From the NCBI RefSeq assembly GCF_011386835.1, contig NC_088792.1:237626394-237690393 (forward strand): 64,000 nucleotides of DNA, read 5' to 3'. This document shows positions 49,171-60,349 of the stretch, piece by piece. Each line of letters begins with the position of its first letter. Positions within the stretch are counted from its first letter, which is position 1. The position numbers were made by a program, and so were the translations under genes. This DNA is from Chrysemys picta bellii (taxonomy: Eukaryota > Chordata > Testudines > Emydidae). The notes below the pieces were generated by a model, which saw nothing but the letters and a program-made list of their open reading frames with translations, did no database searches and was not told the origin of the DNA.

Positions 49171-52160
49171 CCTAGTGCTAGATCAATGAAAGCTAGCACA
49201 AGTATGTGTACACGAGAAGAGGAATCGTATGCCTAGCTCATACTGTTAGACGTAGATTGTGTTTCTCCCTAAGCTTGGCTGGAGTTTTGGCATCTCTGTT
49301 AGAATTCAGCAAGCAATCAAGGTGTGAACTTTTTTCAGGCTGCCATCTTAAGCTCAAGATTTTCAGATTTCATTAAAAATCCAATACTTATGGATGCCAC
49401 AAATAGATTTGGAAGTGTGCAAACCAATGCGGTGATGTCTTCCTGAGTCCACAGAAATCCAGAAACAGTTCTGAGAGGTGAGACCTGGCCCCTTCCTCTC
49501 AGGACCCAGCAACTCAAATGCCAAATGACAATAATATAAATGTGAGCATTTTATCTATTTCATTGCTGATCACAGCATGTAAGAAAGGATGAGAGTAAGC
49601 ATATTATGATGATCTTTACAATGTACTGGAACTGTTCATTCCCCAGGTGTATCTAAACATCTATCTCTGAGGGGGAGCCAAGTCTTAGGAATTTTGCAGA
49701 GTCCACATGCTCATATTTTGAGCATCTTCACAATCTGGTGTGAGTGGCATTTTATTTTGTCATCCCAAATTGGCTGAGCTTGGGAAAGTACCACCCCATT
49801 TTTTACAATTCAAATTAACAAGACTGTCACAGACTTTGGTAAGTTGGCTCAGGCAGGAGCAGATGGAGGCTGGAGTAGAGGCTGGCTCAAATGAAAAGAG
49901 GAACAGTTAGAGCAGGAGCAGGCTAGAGCAGGAGCAAGGGCTCTCTGTTGAAACTACTGGCAATGGGAGCGTTCCCTGCCAGGTAATGATGTTCAACCGA
50001 GGCTGTTTCCCTTAGGACCCTTGGGATCACCAGGGTGAGTTGTAACTTCTGGATTGGTGGAACCCTGATTGAATGGCCTGGGGCCTATAACAAGACCTGC
50101 AGGTAATTGCCTCTAATGAGTCATCGTATTCTCTGACTCATCAGGATTAAGCAGACTCAGACTCGGAGGTAACTCAGGTTTAGGCAGGCTCAGGCTCACA
50201 GGAATCACAAAGACACACCTGCTTCAGTGACTCAGCATCAATTTATCATCTCCCTGCTGGGTTTACAAAACCAACAGGGTGGCTCAACAGAAGATCTCTG
50301 TCACCTTGTTACATCCACAGTGTGGGATTCAGGAAGAAAGAAACTAAGTTCATGAAGTTTGGCTTCATGGTAGTTTTGCTTTGTATTCAAAGTCTAGTAA
50401 TGAGTTGGTTACACAGAATGAGCTATTGTATAGATAAATTTAATATATTCATGTTTGTACTCAAATTAAAGCCACATTTAATCAGATCATTTGAATATTA
50501 ACAAAATCCACAAAGCCAAGATTTTTCAGAGTTATAGTTCGGCAGAGTCACCACAGATCTTACAAGAATTTCTACAGCTGAACAATAGAAATTGCATATT
50601 GAAAAATTACCGTGCAGTGATATTACACCTATTTTTTTGGACTGAGTAAGAAAACAGGAAATTCGGTGTGTTCAAGTTCCACACCCACACTGACTACCTC
50701 AATAGGGAGTGGAGAGAAGAATCAATGTGGAAGGATACATCCTGGTTTAAGAAAATGTGTCCTATGACTTTGAATTTAAGCTGTCCTAGAATTGTAGCCA
50801 CTGTAGAATTGAAGTCGCAACCAATTTTCACATAGTTAATAAAAGCAGCCCACAAATTGAAGCTGCAGCTACAAACGATTATTTTTGATGCAGCATTAGT
50901 TGGAAGGCAGATTTATTTATTAGCAGTACCTCTTGTAGCTTCCTTTCCCTCTCATGAAGTGTAGAGGCTGCAATTTCAGTTACTCCGTTGTTAATTCTTC
51001 TATAACTCTCCCACAAATGCTTTAATGTTAATCAACCCTGTCTCTGTGTAGTGGCTGGCTGTCCCCCTAACACTGCAATTCTATTCATATTGAATTCTAT
51101 TGCTGCATTTAAGGGGACAGTTGGCTAGCACGGGGAAGATAGGGTTGATTGATTACACTTCTGTGCAAGAATTACAGTAGAATTACAGCGGAGGTGCAGA
51201 AATTGCAGCCTGCTGCTCCGTGGAAGAGTTTGAATAGAAATGGTGCTGGGAAAATGGGAGTGCACCCGCTAGAGGTATTATTAATAGTTGTATAAAAAAA
51301 GTCTCCCTCAAATTAAACCTCATCCAAAAGCAATTTTTGAAAGGTATGTTGATACCAAAGCTTTGTTTTAAAGTCATATAGTATTTGTATAGAAAAATTT
51401 CATTAAAAGACTGCATTCTCCCTTAAAAATATCAATAGAAATATTTTCTAAAGACAGTAGTAGTGTAATACTATTTTGGCAGTAGTACACTGCAACTTCA
51501 GTTATCTAAATATCATGGGGTACCATAAAATTGGGTAATTGAAGTTTTGTAAGCAGAAATGGTTAAAATGTGTCCATTAAAATGCACTTTGGCATACAGT
51601 TTTTCATTCCAGTGGCAATTTAAAAAACATCCATTCCTAGTTCGCTTAAGCTGTTTTTGCTGTTTATAAGTTTAAGCAGAAAATTAAAAAGCACATGTTT
51701 TTTGGGGGGTGGGGGAAGGAAGGAGAAGCTTTCACGTGTATTATTAATATTCACAGGCTAATTCACTGACTTCAAAAATGAAATATTGCAGGCAGTCCTT
51801 TGTTTCCTAATGTCTTTTGGTAGCAGTTTAAACAAAATTTTAATGCTTCTGGGTTAATAAGTTTGGAAAAATTGCTTCTGCAGCCCATATACTAATTTTC
51901 TTACTTTTCCACTATATATTGTCAATACATTATGCTGTAATGCACTGTAATGGCTCAAAAGTCTGTATTAACATAATCATGCTATATATTGATATATACA
52001 TTGAAATTCACAGAGATATCAGGTATGCTATGAAGTGAGATCCATTTAGTAAAGGAGTTATATTGTGTACCCATCAAATGTGTTCAAAGACTGCAAAACT
52101 ATTGCAGTGTGCTACTGTTTTCAGCCATTTCCATTTCATTTCATGTGGTAGTGAAGGTAC
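49171..52160. other. Unassigned sequence
   Basis: About 3 kb with no recognised gene or repeat. A block at 49341-49490 after TTTTTTCAG is open for about 35 codons but does not look coiled-coil. Short AT-rich runs occur elsewhere. Confidence 0.35.
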
Positions 52161-52318
52161 GTGATAACTAATATATCTGCAGCACATACTTCCAACCTAA
52201 GCACTTCATTGTCCTTGTTCCTGAGACTTCTTGCACTTCTGCCCAGCTGGTTGCACTACTTTAGCAGTGTTTGTTCCTCCTTTATGTTATTTATATTATG
52301 TCTTCTCTGTTCGTTTCA

Positions 52319-52574
52319 GCCAGTTTTGCTCACTGACATAGAGGAGAGTCTGAGAGTACTCATGCTGCAACCTGTGCCTTGGACCCAGGGCCAGCAGCAA
52401 AGTATTAGGTTCATTCGTGATGAAGATTGTGGCTGCCTCTCTCAGAGAGAGCTGATCACCTACTGTTTTAAGGAAACAGTACTGCAGAGTTTGGTCACGA
52501 CTCCATCGCTTGACACTGATGATCTGAAAAGCTATCATATAGTATCCCATCTTCCAGTTTTGAGTAGGCTGTGA
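52319..52574 (+). other. Unrecognised protein-like open frame behind an acceptor-like site
   Basis: A good polypyrimidine-type acceptor (CTCTGTTCGTTTCAG) precedes a frame reading PVLLTDIEESLRVLMLQPVP, then GQQQSIRFIRDEDCGCLSQR and ELITYCFKETVLQSL, to a stop at 52572-52574. The composition is like a real globular protein and unlike the coiled-coil gene. No family is recognised. It may be a last exon, or a transposon fragment. Confidence 0.25.
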
Positions 52575-52611
52575 AAAAGTTGTAGCAAAATAGACCTTGC
52601 AGCATCTAGAT

Positions 52612-52935
52612 CAGGTGTTCTCAAACTTCATTGCACCGTGACTCCCTTCCGACAACAAAAATTACTACACGACCCCAGTAGGGGGACCAAAGCCTGAGCT
52701 CACCTGAGACCCGCCACCCTGGGTGGGGAGCCAAAGCCCAAGCTCTGCCACCCTGGGCGGAGGGAGCCAAAGCCCAAGGACTTCAGCCCCAAGCAGGGGG
52801 CCTGTAACCTGAGCCCCACTGCTCTGGATTTGGCTTTGGCCCTGGGCCCCAGGAAGTCTAATGCCAGCCTGGCAACCCCATTAAAATAGGCTTGTGATCC
52901 ACTTTCAGGTCCCAATCCACAGTTTGAAAATCATG
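52612..52935. mobile_element. hAT-like short element
   Basis: It begins CAGGTGTTCTCAAACTTC and ends CAGTTTGAAAATCATG, imperfect inverted termini. The flanks ATCTAGAT and GTTTAGAT match at 6 of 8 bases, as a decayed 8-bp duplication would. It is GC-rich inside, with repeated CCAAAGCC units and no coding capacity. Confidence 0.65.
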
Positions 52936-53104
52936 GTTTAGATGCTTCAGATCCCATTGACCATTGTTAGTCTCCACACAGATGTCTTCTTGGCACACAG
53001 ACTATGATGGCTGCAAAGGCTGATTATATGCTTTGTGTATGAGAAAAATATCATGTGTCTAGTCTGATATTAAATGTATCAGATGCTCTGAATATTATTA
53101 ATCA

Positions 53105-53465
53105 TGAAGTGTTCAAGTTTAAGGCCAGGAGGGGCCATTAGATCATATAGTCTGACCTCCTGTATGTACAGACCATTACATTTCACCCAGTCACTCCTGT
53201 GTTGAGTTCAATAACTTGTGTTTGACTAAAGTATATCTTCCAGAAAGGCATCCTGTCTTGATTTGAAGACATCAAGTGATAAAGAATTTGCCACTTCCAT
53301 TGGAAGATTGTTCCAGTGGTTAGTTACCCTCACTGTTAAAAATTTGTGCCTTATTTCCAATTTCAATTTGTTTGTCTTCAGCTTCACCTATTGGTTCTTG
53401 TTATGCCTTTTTCAACTAGATTAAAGAACCCATTAGTACCCAGATATTTTCTGCAGCCCAATGTA
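53105..53465 (-). mobile_element. CR1 LINE 3' end, minus strand
   Basis: The inverse strand carries the CR1 tail of the TGGCCT...GGTCAGAC subfamily (here AGTCTGACCTCCTGTATG) and the region matching the C-terminal coding end (AGATTGTTCCAGTGGTTAGT). It is truncated near 53465, where the DIRS copy begins. Confidence 0.7.
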
Positions 53466-53469
53466 TTCC

Positions 53470-56350
53470 ACAGTTCTGCTGTGCATGAGTTATTCCCATC
53501 CCGAGTGCAGTTCCATGTGCAGTTCAAAGCGGCAGCACAACCCGTGCTGGCTATGGCCACTTTTCTCTGGCTTGCCGCCAGATCTTCTGACTCTGCATCT
53601 GCCGTCCATCACATTTCTCCTTGCTCCCGACCTCTCCTTTTCCTATTTATTTTTTTCACTTTTTGAGTAGTAGTGAGCAGCTTTCTTTGTATTCTCTTCT
53701 CCTCCTTCTCCTGGACCAGGTATTCAGCAATGCAGTCACTGAAGCCACACAGATTCCCTGCTGCAGCTTCTCCTGACTCTGCCCCCTTTCAGGGATAACA
53801 GAGCAGCCAAGCAAGTCTACACCCAAAGGGTGCTCCAATTGCAAAGCAGCTTTAATAAGCTCCACAGAGGGTGAATTATGACCTGCTCTTTCTCAGCCAG
53901 CTGCCATAGCACTGGTGGGGCACAGAGCTTTGAGTTGGACAGGCATATTGGCACCCCATCCCCCCAAGAAGCCACAACTCTACCACCAGGAGAGACATAA
54001 CAGAACTGCAAAGCACACAGTTGGAAAAAATTCCAACAAGCCCAAAAAGTATGCAGACTGAGGCCTTGGCTACACTTACCCGCAAGTTCGACGGCTGGAA
54101 ATCGAACTTCTGGGTTCGACTTATCGCGTCTAGTCTGGACGCGATAAGTCGAACCCGGAAGTGCTCGCCGTCGACTGCGGTACTCCAGCTCGCCGAGAGG
54201 AGTACCGCGGAGTCGACGGGGGAGCCTGCCTGCCGAGTGTGGACCAAGGTAAGTTCGAACTAATTCGAACTAAGGTACTTCGAACTTCAGCTACGTTATT
54301 CACGTAGCTGAAGTTGCGTACCTTAGTTCGAATTAGGGGGGTAGTGTAGACCAAGCCTCAGACTCAGATCCCTATTTCTCTAGCAATGAAAGAGAATTAT
54401 CAGACTCAGACAAAATTCATGAAAGCTTTTTTTTTTCCCCTGAGAAGTTTGAAACCATGTGCAAAAAGGTCATAGCCATGTTACAGATACAACCAGAGCA
54501 GGGTTTGAGGACAAACCTCGGAACAAATACTTTCCTGCTACATTGTCTCCCAAAGTAGAAATCCCATTGATCTCAAGGTGGAGTGAGAAGCTCCTGAAAA
54601 GGGTAAATACATTAACAGGCACATTTTCAGATTCTACAAGCTCCGGAGCCAAAAATATCATCACTGATGTGCCTAAGATCAGTGCTGCTGTCGCATCTCT
54701 TGGAAGGGATATGGTGATTTCACCCAAAGTAGACTTCTTTCCAAGAATCCAATAGATAGGAAGGTGGACACCACCCTCAGAAGGGGTTTTGGTGCTTCTT
54801 CAGCCACTCTCAGAGCATCTCTGGAAGATACTTATATTGCTCAAGCCACAATGTCCTTAGAGCCCTTCAGGGCAAAAACCAAACCAACTTTAAGTGTATA
54901 TTTAGGAAAATCACCCTAGCAACAGCATTCATGCCAGATGCTTCAATGGATACTATGAGGTTTTTGTTTTGTTTTGTTATGTTTTTTGCCAGGGCCACAG
55001 CAACTAGCTCTGGAGCCAGGAGACACATATGGCTTCATCCCTGGAAAATAGATACTCACTACAAACAAGTCCTATGCTCCTCTCAATTCACAGGATCTCT
55101 CCCCCTTGAAGAAAAATGAGATACAATAAGATAAAATTTCATAAGATAGTGGCTGAAAATGTGGCTAAAACAAAACAGTCCCGCTTTTTTCCAGTTAATA
55201 TTTTAAGAAGGCATCACAGACCCACTTTCAGACAGAGTGGCTCCTTTCTTCCAACTTCCTCCAAGAGGTTCCAGAGAAAAGACAACAGATATGTCAAGGG
55301 AAAACCTTGGAGCTGAGGAGTGAGTAGAAAACTTAGAGGAGCTCCTGCAGCCTCCAGAAGCTCTTTATGGAAATGAGTGAATGTGTCTCTGCCCAGACTA
55401 GAGCTTGGGAGACAGGATTTCTCATTTTCAAGATGAATGGTTTGCTTTAGCCACAGACAAGCGGGTGTGTGCGAGAGAGCTCAGGGATGCAAGCTTCAGC
55501 CAAGGGCTCCACCACACCCCTTCTTCATCCAATCTCCAGTCAACACTGATCCCGCCAAGTACAAGCTAGTCCAGAATGAGGTCTCCTACCTAAGGACATG
55601 GGATTGAAAGAAGGGCTTCCTCCAGAAGCATTTCTCAGGGCTTTATTCCATCTTCTTCACTGTTCAGAAGCACACTGGAGGAGTCAGGGCTATCCTTGAT
55701 GTTGAACGTCTCAACAAATGGATGAAAAAAACCCAGTTCTATAGGTGTGATAATGACATCCCTGTCTGAAAGGGATTCCCTAATCACCGTGGATTTAGCA
55801 GACACATACCTTTTAGTGCAGCCCTCCCACTGCAGGCTTTGATATTCGCTTATGGCACAGATCACTACCAGTACCAGACACTTCCATTCAGTCTCTTGTC
55901 AGCCCCCTGGGTATTTAGGAAGATTCTGGTGGTTATGATAACCAGACTCAGGTCCCAGGATATTTGCCTGTTTCCCTGTTGGGATGACATTTTAGTCAGA
56001 GTTGCATCCCAAGCTGCAGTACTACAGTGCCACAGATCAGACTCTGGATCTTCTGTAAGCACATGGATTTATAATAAACACCAAGAAAGTACCTTAAACC
56101 ACTCAATAAGGATCATTCACCTGTGTGGGGAGATAGACACATCAACAGTGCAGATCTTCCCATCATTAGACAGATTCCAGAAAATTCAGAATCTGATATC
56201 CATGCAGGAGCCCAACCATTATTGAATGCCTTCTGTTACTGGCCCTCCTGGTCTCATGCATGGGGGTGACCCCATGGACAAGATGATACATCACATGCCT
56301 TTAGGTTTTTCTTCTGAAAGTATGGGACCGCTGTCCAGAGCACATGTGAC
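53470..56350 (+). mobile_element. DIRS retrotransposon with reverse-transcriptase core
   Basis: The plus-strand reading includes a gag-like part (53490-55110), the ARATATSSGARRHIWLHP block at 54990-55050 that precedes the polymerase, and the reverse-transcriptase core at 55839-56000: HYQYQTLPFSLLSAPWVF, then LFPCWDDILVR. The WDD replaces the usual YLDD catalytic motif, consistent with decay. A 300-bp element sits inside at 54060-54359. Stops and frameshifts throughout make it inactive. The tyrosine-recombinase end is not seen here. Confidence 0.65.
54060..54359. mobile_element. 300-bp MITE with inverted ends
   Basis: It begins GAGGCCTTGGCTACACTTAC and ends with the inverse of GAGGCTTGGTCTACACTACC. 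AGACT occurs on both sides (54055-54059 and 54360-54364). The interior is two near-palindromes: CGACTTATCGCGTCTAG / CTGGACGCGATAAGTCG, and CTTCAGCTACGT / ACGTAGCTGAAG. No coding capacity. It is inserted in the DIRS copy and is much less decayed than it, so it is younger. Confidence 0.75.
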
Positions 56351-56689
56351 TCCAGGTCCTTGACTCCCTGAGATGGTGAACAGCCAGCAAAAACATCTGC
56401 AGGGATCTTTCCAGACCCTCAGGTTCTCATCACAAACACCAGTCTGAAGGAATGGTGACCACATTTGGGATGCAAAATGGGACAGGGCACCTGGATACTT
56501 GAAGAAAGGAACCCAGCATCAATCTCTTAGCACTCACGGTAGTCAAACTAGCTCTTCTGAAATTCCAGAGCACCTTGGTTGGAGGTCAATGGCCTTGACT
56601 AGTGACTCATGGAAAATGGGGCATAGATGAGAACTAGGTGGTTAAAGCTCATTCCAAACAATAGTGAAGTGATAATGGCAGGTTGAGGA
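56351..56689. other. Probable DIRS 3' remainder, unassigned
   Basis: A weak continuation of the DIRS-like reading is possible, but no motif is certain. No gene is seen. Confidence 0.3.
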
Positions 56690-58195
56690 AACAACCTGAA
56701 AAGAAAATAGATGAAATTATTCTTCCAGTACTTAAAGAACAAGCTGAAGCAATTTCAGAACCATTAGTAATGATTTGTGAACTCATAGAGGATGAATGAG
56801 TTCCCAGAGGAGTGAAGAAGAGCAAACATAATACCTATCTTCAAAAAGAGAAGGGGGAAGATACAGGGAATTACAGACCAGTGCACCTAACTTTGATACC
56901 CAGAAAGATACTGGAATAAATTATTAAACCATGAATTTGTTCAAACCTGGAGAATAATAAGGTGATAAATAATAGCTAACATGGTTTGTCAAGAATAAAT
57001 GATGCCAAATCAATGTAATTTCTTTTTTTGACAGTGTAACCTAGCCTAGATGGGGGGAAGCAGTAGATGTGTTTAAAAATGCTTTTGACACTATATGACA
57101 TGATACTCATAAACAAACTAGGGAAATATGGTCTAGATGAGTTCAAAACTGGTTGAAAAACTGTACTCAAAGAGGTAATTATCAATTGTTTGCTGTCAAA
57201 CTGAGGGAATGTATGTAGTTGAGTTGGACAAATGTCTGTCTTCAATCCAGTACTATTCAATATTATCATCAATGACTTGGATTATGGAGTGGAGAGGATC
57301 CTTATAAAATTTGTGGATGACACCAAGATGAGAGGGGTTGCAAGTACTATGGAAGACAGGATTAGAATTCAAAATGATCTTGATAAACTGGAGAATTGGT
57401 CTGAAATCAACAAGCTGCAATTCAATGAGTGCAAGGTAATATACTTTACAAATCTAATGCACAAATATGAAATGGAGGATATCTAGGCAGCAGTGCTGAT
57501 GAAAAGGAACTGTGGGTTATAGTGGGTCACAAATTGAGCATGAGCCAATAATGTGATGCAGTTGTGGAAAAGGCTAATATTCTGGGGTGTATTAAAAGGA
57601 ATCTTATATAAGATGAGAGATAATTGTCCAACTCTATTTGGCACTGGTGAGGCCTCAGCTGGAGGTCTATACCTACTTCTGGGCTCTACACTTTAGGAAA
57701 GATGTGGACAAATTGGAGAGTTTCCAGAGGAGAGTAACAAAAATGATAAAAGGTTTAGAAAACCTGACCTAAGAGCCAAATTTTTTAAAAAAAAGGGTAT
57801 GTTTAGTCTTGAGGAAAGACTGAGGGGAGACCTGATAACAGTCTTCAAATATATAAAGGTTTATTTATAAAGAGACAGCGATCAATTGTTCTCCATGACT
57901 ACTAAAGTTAGGACAAAAAGTAATGGGCTTACTGTGCAGCAAGGGTGATTTAGGTTAGCTATTAGGAAAAACTTTCTAACTATAAAGAGAGTTAAGCACT
58001 GGAGCACATTACCTACGGAGGTTGTGGAATCTCTGTCACTGGAGGTATTAAGAACATTTTAGACACACCTATCAGAAATAGTCTAGGTATACATAATCAT
58101 GCCTCTGCACAGGGGGATATACTAGATTGTTTCCTGAAGTCCTTTCCAGCCCTACATTTCTTTGATTCTATATCCCTGTAAGTCGGGTATAGACT
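56690..58195 (+). mobile_element. CR1 LINE, 5' truncated
   Basis: It runs from the region before the reverse transcriptase (GTACTTAAAGAACAAGCTGA at 56730) to the 3' tail (CAGCCCTACATTTCTTTGAT at 58147-58166). The catalytic-core remnant at 57232-57486 reads SVFNPVLFNIIINDLDYGVE and FVDDTKM, so the F-x-DD motif is still visible as FVDD. It has several stops and frameshifts. Confidence 0.85.
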
Positions 58196-58204
58196 ACCAT
58201 TGAT

Positions 58205-58270
58205 TACATGAGAGACAAGGTGGGTTAGCTGATAGCTTTTATTGGACCAACATATTGGTTACGTGAGGTG
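58205..58270. repeat. Turtle MITE-like repeat fragment
   Basis: GAGACAAGGTGGGTTAGCTG and TTTTATTGGACCAACATATT match the repeat at 43188-43410 in inverse orientation of its right end. Confidence 0.45.
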
Positions 58271-58623
58271 AGTTGGTTACTTGAATTTACAACTTGGATT
58301 GTTCTAGACCTCCAGCTGTTGTTGGATTATCATATTACAACAATGACCAGAAATGTTTTTTTCCCCATCTGTACCAACTTAAGTAGTTGCAACCTTTTCT
58401 TTCCAAATGTGAACCTTGTTGCTGTTATCCATGTCTACATTACCTAAAGATTAGGCCACTGCAATGCACTCTGCACAAAGCAATACCTTGAATCTATTAG
58501 GAGCCTGAAACTGGTGGAGAATGCAGCAACCTGCTCATTATGCAGAATATGTTGCTGGAAGCTCATGACACCAGTACTCTGGAATCTCCCCCGGCTGACT
58601 CTTTCGGTTTCACTAAATAGACA

Positions 58624-58862
58624 GTTAATGTGCGACAAGGTGGGGTGTGAATCTACAGTGCACCAGCTTGTCGTGCACAAGGACCCTGCTACCATTAACT
58701 AAAAGTTCCCTAGTGCACATTGATCTATTGAGGTTTCAAATATCAGTAAATCAAAGTGCACTAGGGAACTTCTAGTGTATGGCAGAAGGGATCCACACAG
58801 CCAGTTAGTGCATGGCAAGCTGGTGTACTGTAAATTTACACCTCAGCTTGCCATGCACTAAC
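58624..58862. repeat. Nested palindromic (foldback) element
   Basis: The outer arms are inverted copies (GTTAATGTGCGACAAG at the left, inverse of CTTGCCATGCACTAAC at the right). A perfect 16-bp inverted pair, AAGTTCCCTAGTGCAC at 58703-58718 and its inverse at 58756-58771, closes a 37-nt loop. The right arm is itself a hairpin: GTTAGTGCATGGCAAGCT (58804-58821) and its exact inverse at 58845-58862. It looks like a foldback MITE without coding capacity. Confidence 0.7.
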
Positions 58863-59527
58863 AGTTTAGGTAAGCCCTTCATCTCCAGGTGAAATTTAAA
58901 GGTGTTGGGTTTGATTTTTAAAGCCATAAATGTCCTGCAACTTGCTTTAGTTAGGAGATTGCCTTAGTTTCTCCATATGCAAAAAGGGGATAATTTTACT
59001 TATCCTCCTTTGTAAAGTGTTTTGAGGATTTAGGGATAAAACATGCCATATAAGAGCTAAGTATTGTATATTTGTTTATTCTCTCACTGTCAGGAAGAAT
59101 TCTCTGATATCCAGCTTAAGTTTTTCCTTTGTTACTTTAATCCTATTAACTCCTACTTAAATCCCTGTTTACCACACTGAATAATTCTTCTCTAACATTG
59201 GATTTACACCCTCAGATTTTCATAGACTATTATCATATCCCCTAATTTAGCTATCAGTTAGCCAAGCTGTAGTATACATATTTAGCATTTTAAATCTTTA
59301 TGCAGACATCTGTCCCTCCAGCCTCTGACAATTTTTATTGTTGGTCTCTGAAACCCTTCCAGTTGGTCAGTAGCTATTTAGTATTGAGATACATGGGAAA
59401 AATAGCATACATTCCAAGTCTGGTTGTTCCAGAACCATATAAAATCTCACAGAAGTCAATAAAGGGTGCTGGACTGGGCCCAGAAAGAAGGAGTATTTAC
59501 CTTCCTGTCCTATTATGGGATTCTTTC
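58863..59527. other. Unassigned sequence
   Basis: No gene or named repeat. Confidence 0.35.
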
Positions 59528-59535
59528 ACTTAAAC

Positions 59536-59758
59536 CAGTGGTTCTCAAACTTTTTTACTGGTGACCCCTTGCACATAGCAAGCCTCTGAGTGTGACCCCC
59601 ACCACATATAGATTAAAAACCCTTTTTATATATTTAACACCATTATAAATGTTGGAGGCATAGCGGGGTTTGGAGTGGAGTCTGACAGCTGGCGACCCCC
59701 CCATGTAATAACCCAGTGACCCCCTGAAGGGTCCCGATCCCCACTTTGACACCCCCTG
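59536..59758. mobile_element. Short hAT element with perfect 8-bp duplication
   Basis: It begins CAGTGGTTCTCAAACTTT, carries GTGACCCC-type repeats, and ends CACTTTGACACCCCCTG. ACTTAAAC flanks it exactly at 59528-59535 and 59759-59766. It is 223 bp and non-coding. It shares its left terminus with the elements at 39194 and 48611 but has different internal sequence. Confidence 0.85.
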
Positions 59759-59839
59759 ACTTAAACAGTACTAAATTCCATTGACCTTTTTTCACAGCTG
59801 TATGATATTACAATCTCCATGCCTAATTTGGCTGTTTAT

Positions 59840-60000
59840 TATGACCAGTATAATGATGATTATTATTTTCTTAATGTATGTAGTACTTGTATTAATGTAG
59901 CACCTAGGAGACCATATTATGTACCAGAACCCTGTTGTACTAGGCACTTTAGGAATACAGAACCAAAAGACTTCCCCTGCCCAAAGAGCTCACAGTCTAA
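59840..60000 (+). repeat. Old amniote SINE-like repeat
   Basis: AATGTAGCACCTAGGAGACC, then ACCAGAACCCTGTTGTACTA and AAAGAGCTCACAGTCTAA, match a widespread, conserved amniote interspersed repeat that I recognise but cannot name with certainty. Confidence 0.45.
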
Positions 60001-60349
60001 ATACACTGGTCTACAATTTTTGAGAAGTCGTCTGCTTCAGAGATAAAATGTGCTATTTATTATGTATTTTGATGTGCTGAATTCAAATATGACAATTAAA
60101 ACAACTGATTGGCTACTGTTTCTAAGATATTTAAGTTTTTACATTTTATGTCTATGTATGTTGTGTAGATAGTAGAGTTTTAATCATAAATTGTAAACCT
60201 AGGTCTTTTCATGTGTTTATGGTTGCTTTACATGATAATATTTCACCTGTCCTGTTTATGTAACACTCTAAAAAATCAGCAAAAGGGTTATATAAATAAA
60301 ATTTATTATGAAACAAAAGGCAAAAAACTATTATGTACATAGTTTAGTC

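Noticed and set aside
49341..49490. Block after TTTTTTCAG as another coiled-coil exon
   Set aside because: The only open frame is not coiled-coil and its phase does not match the preceding candidate exon.
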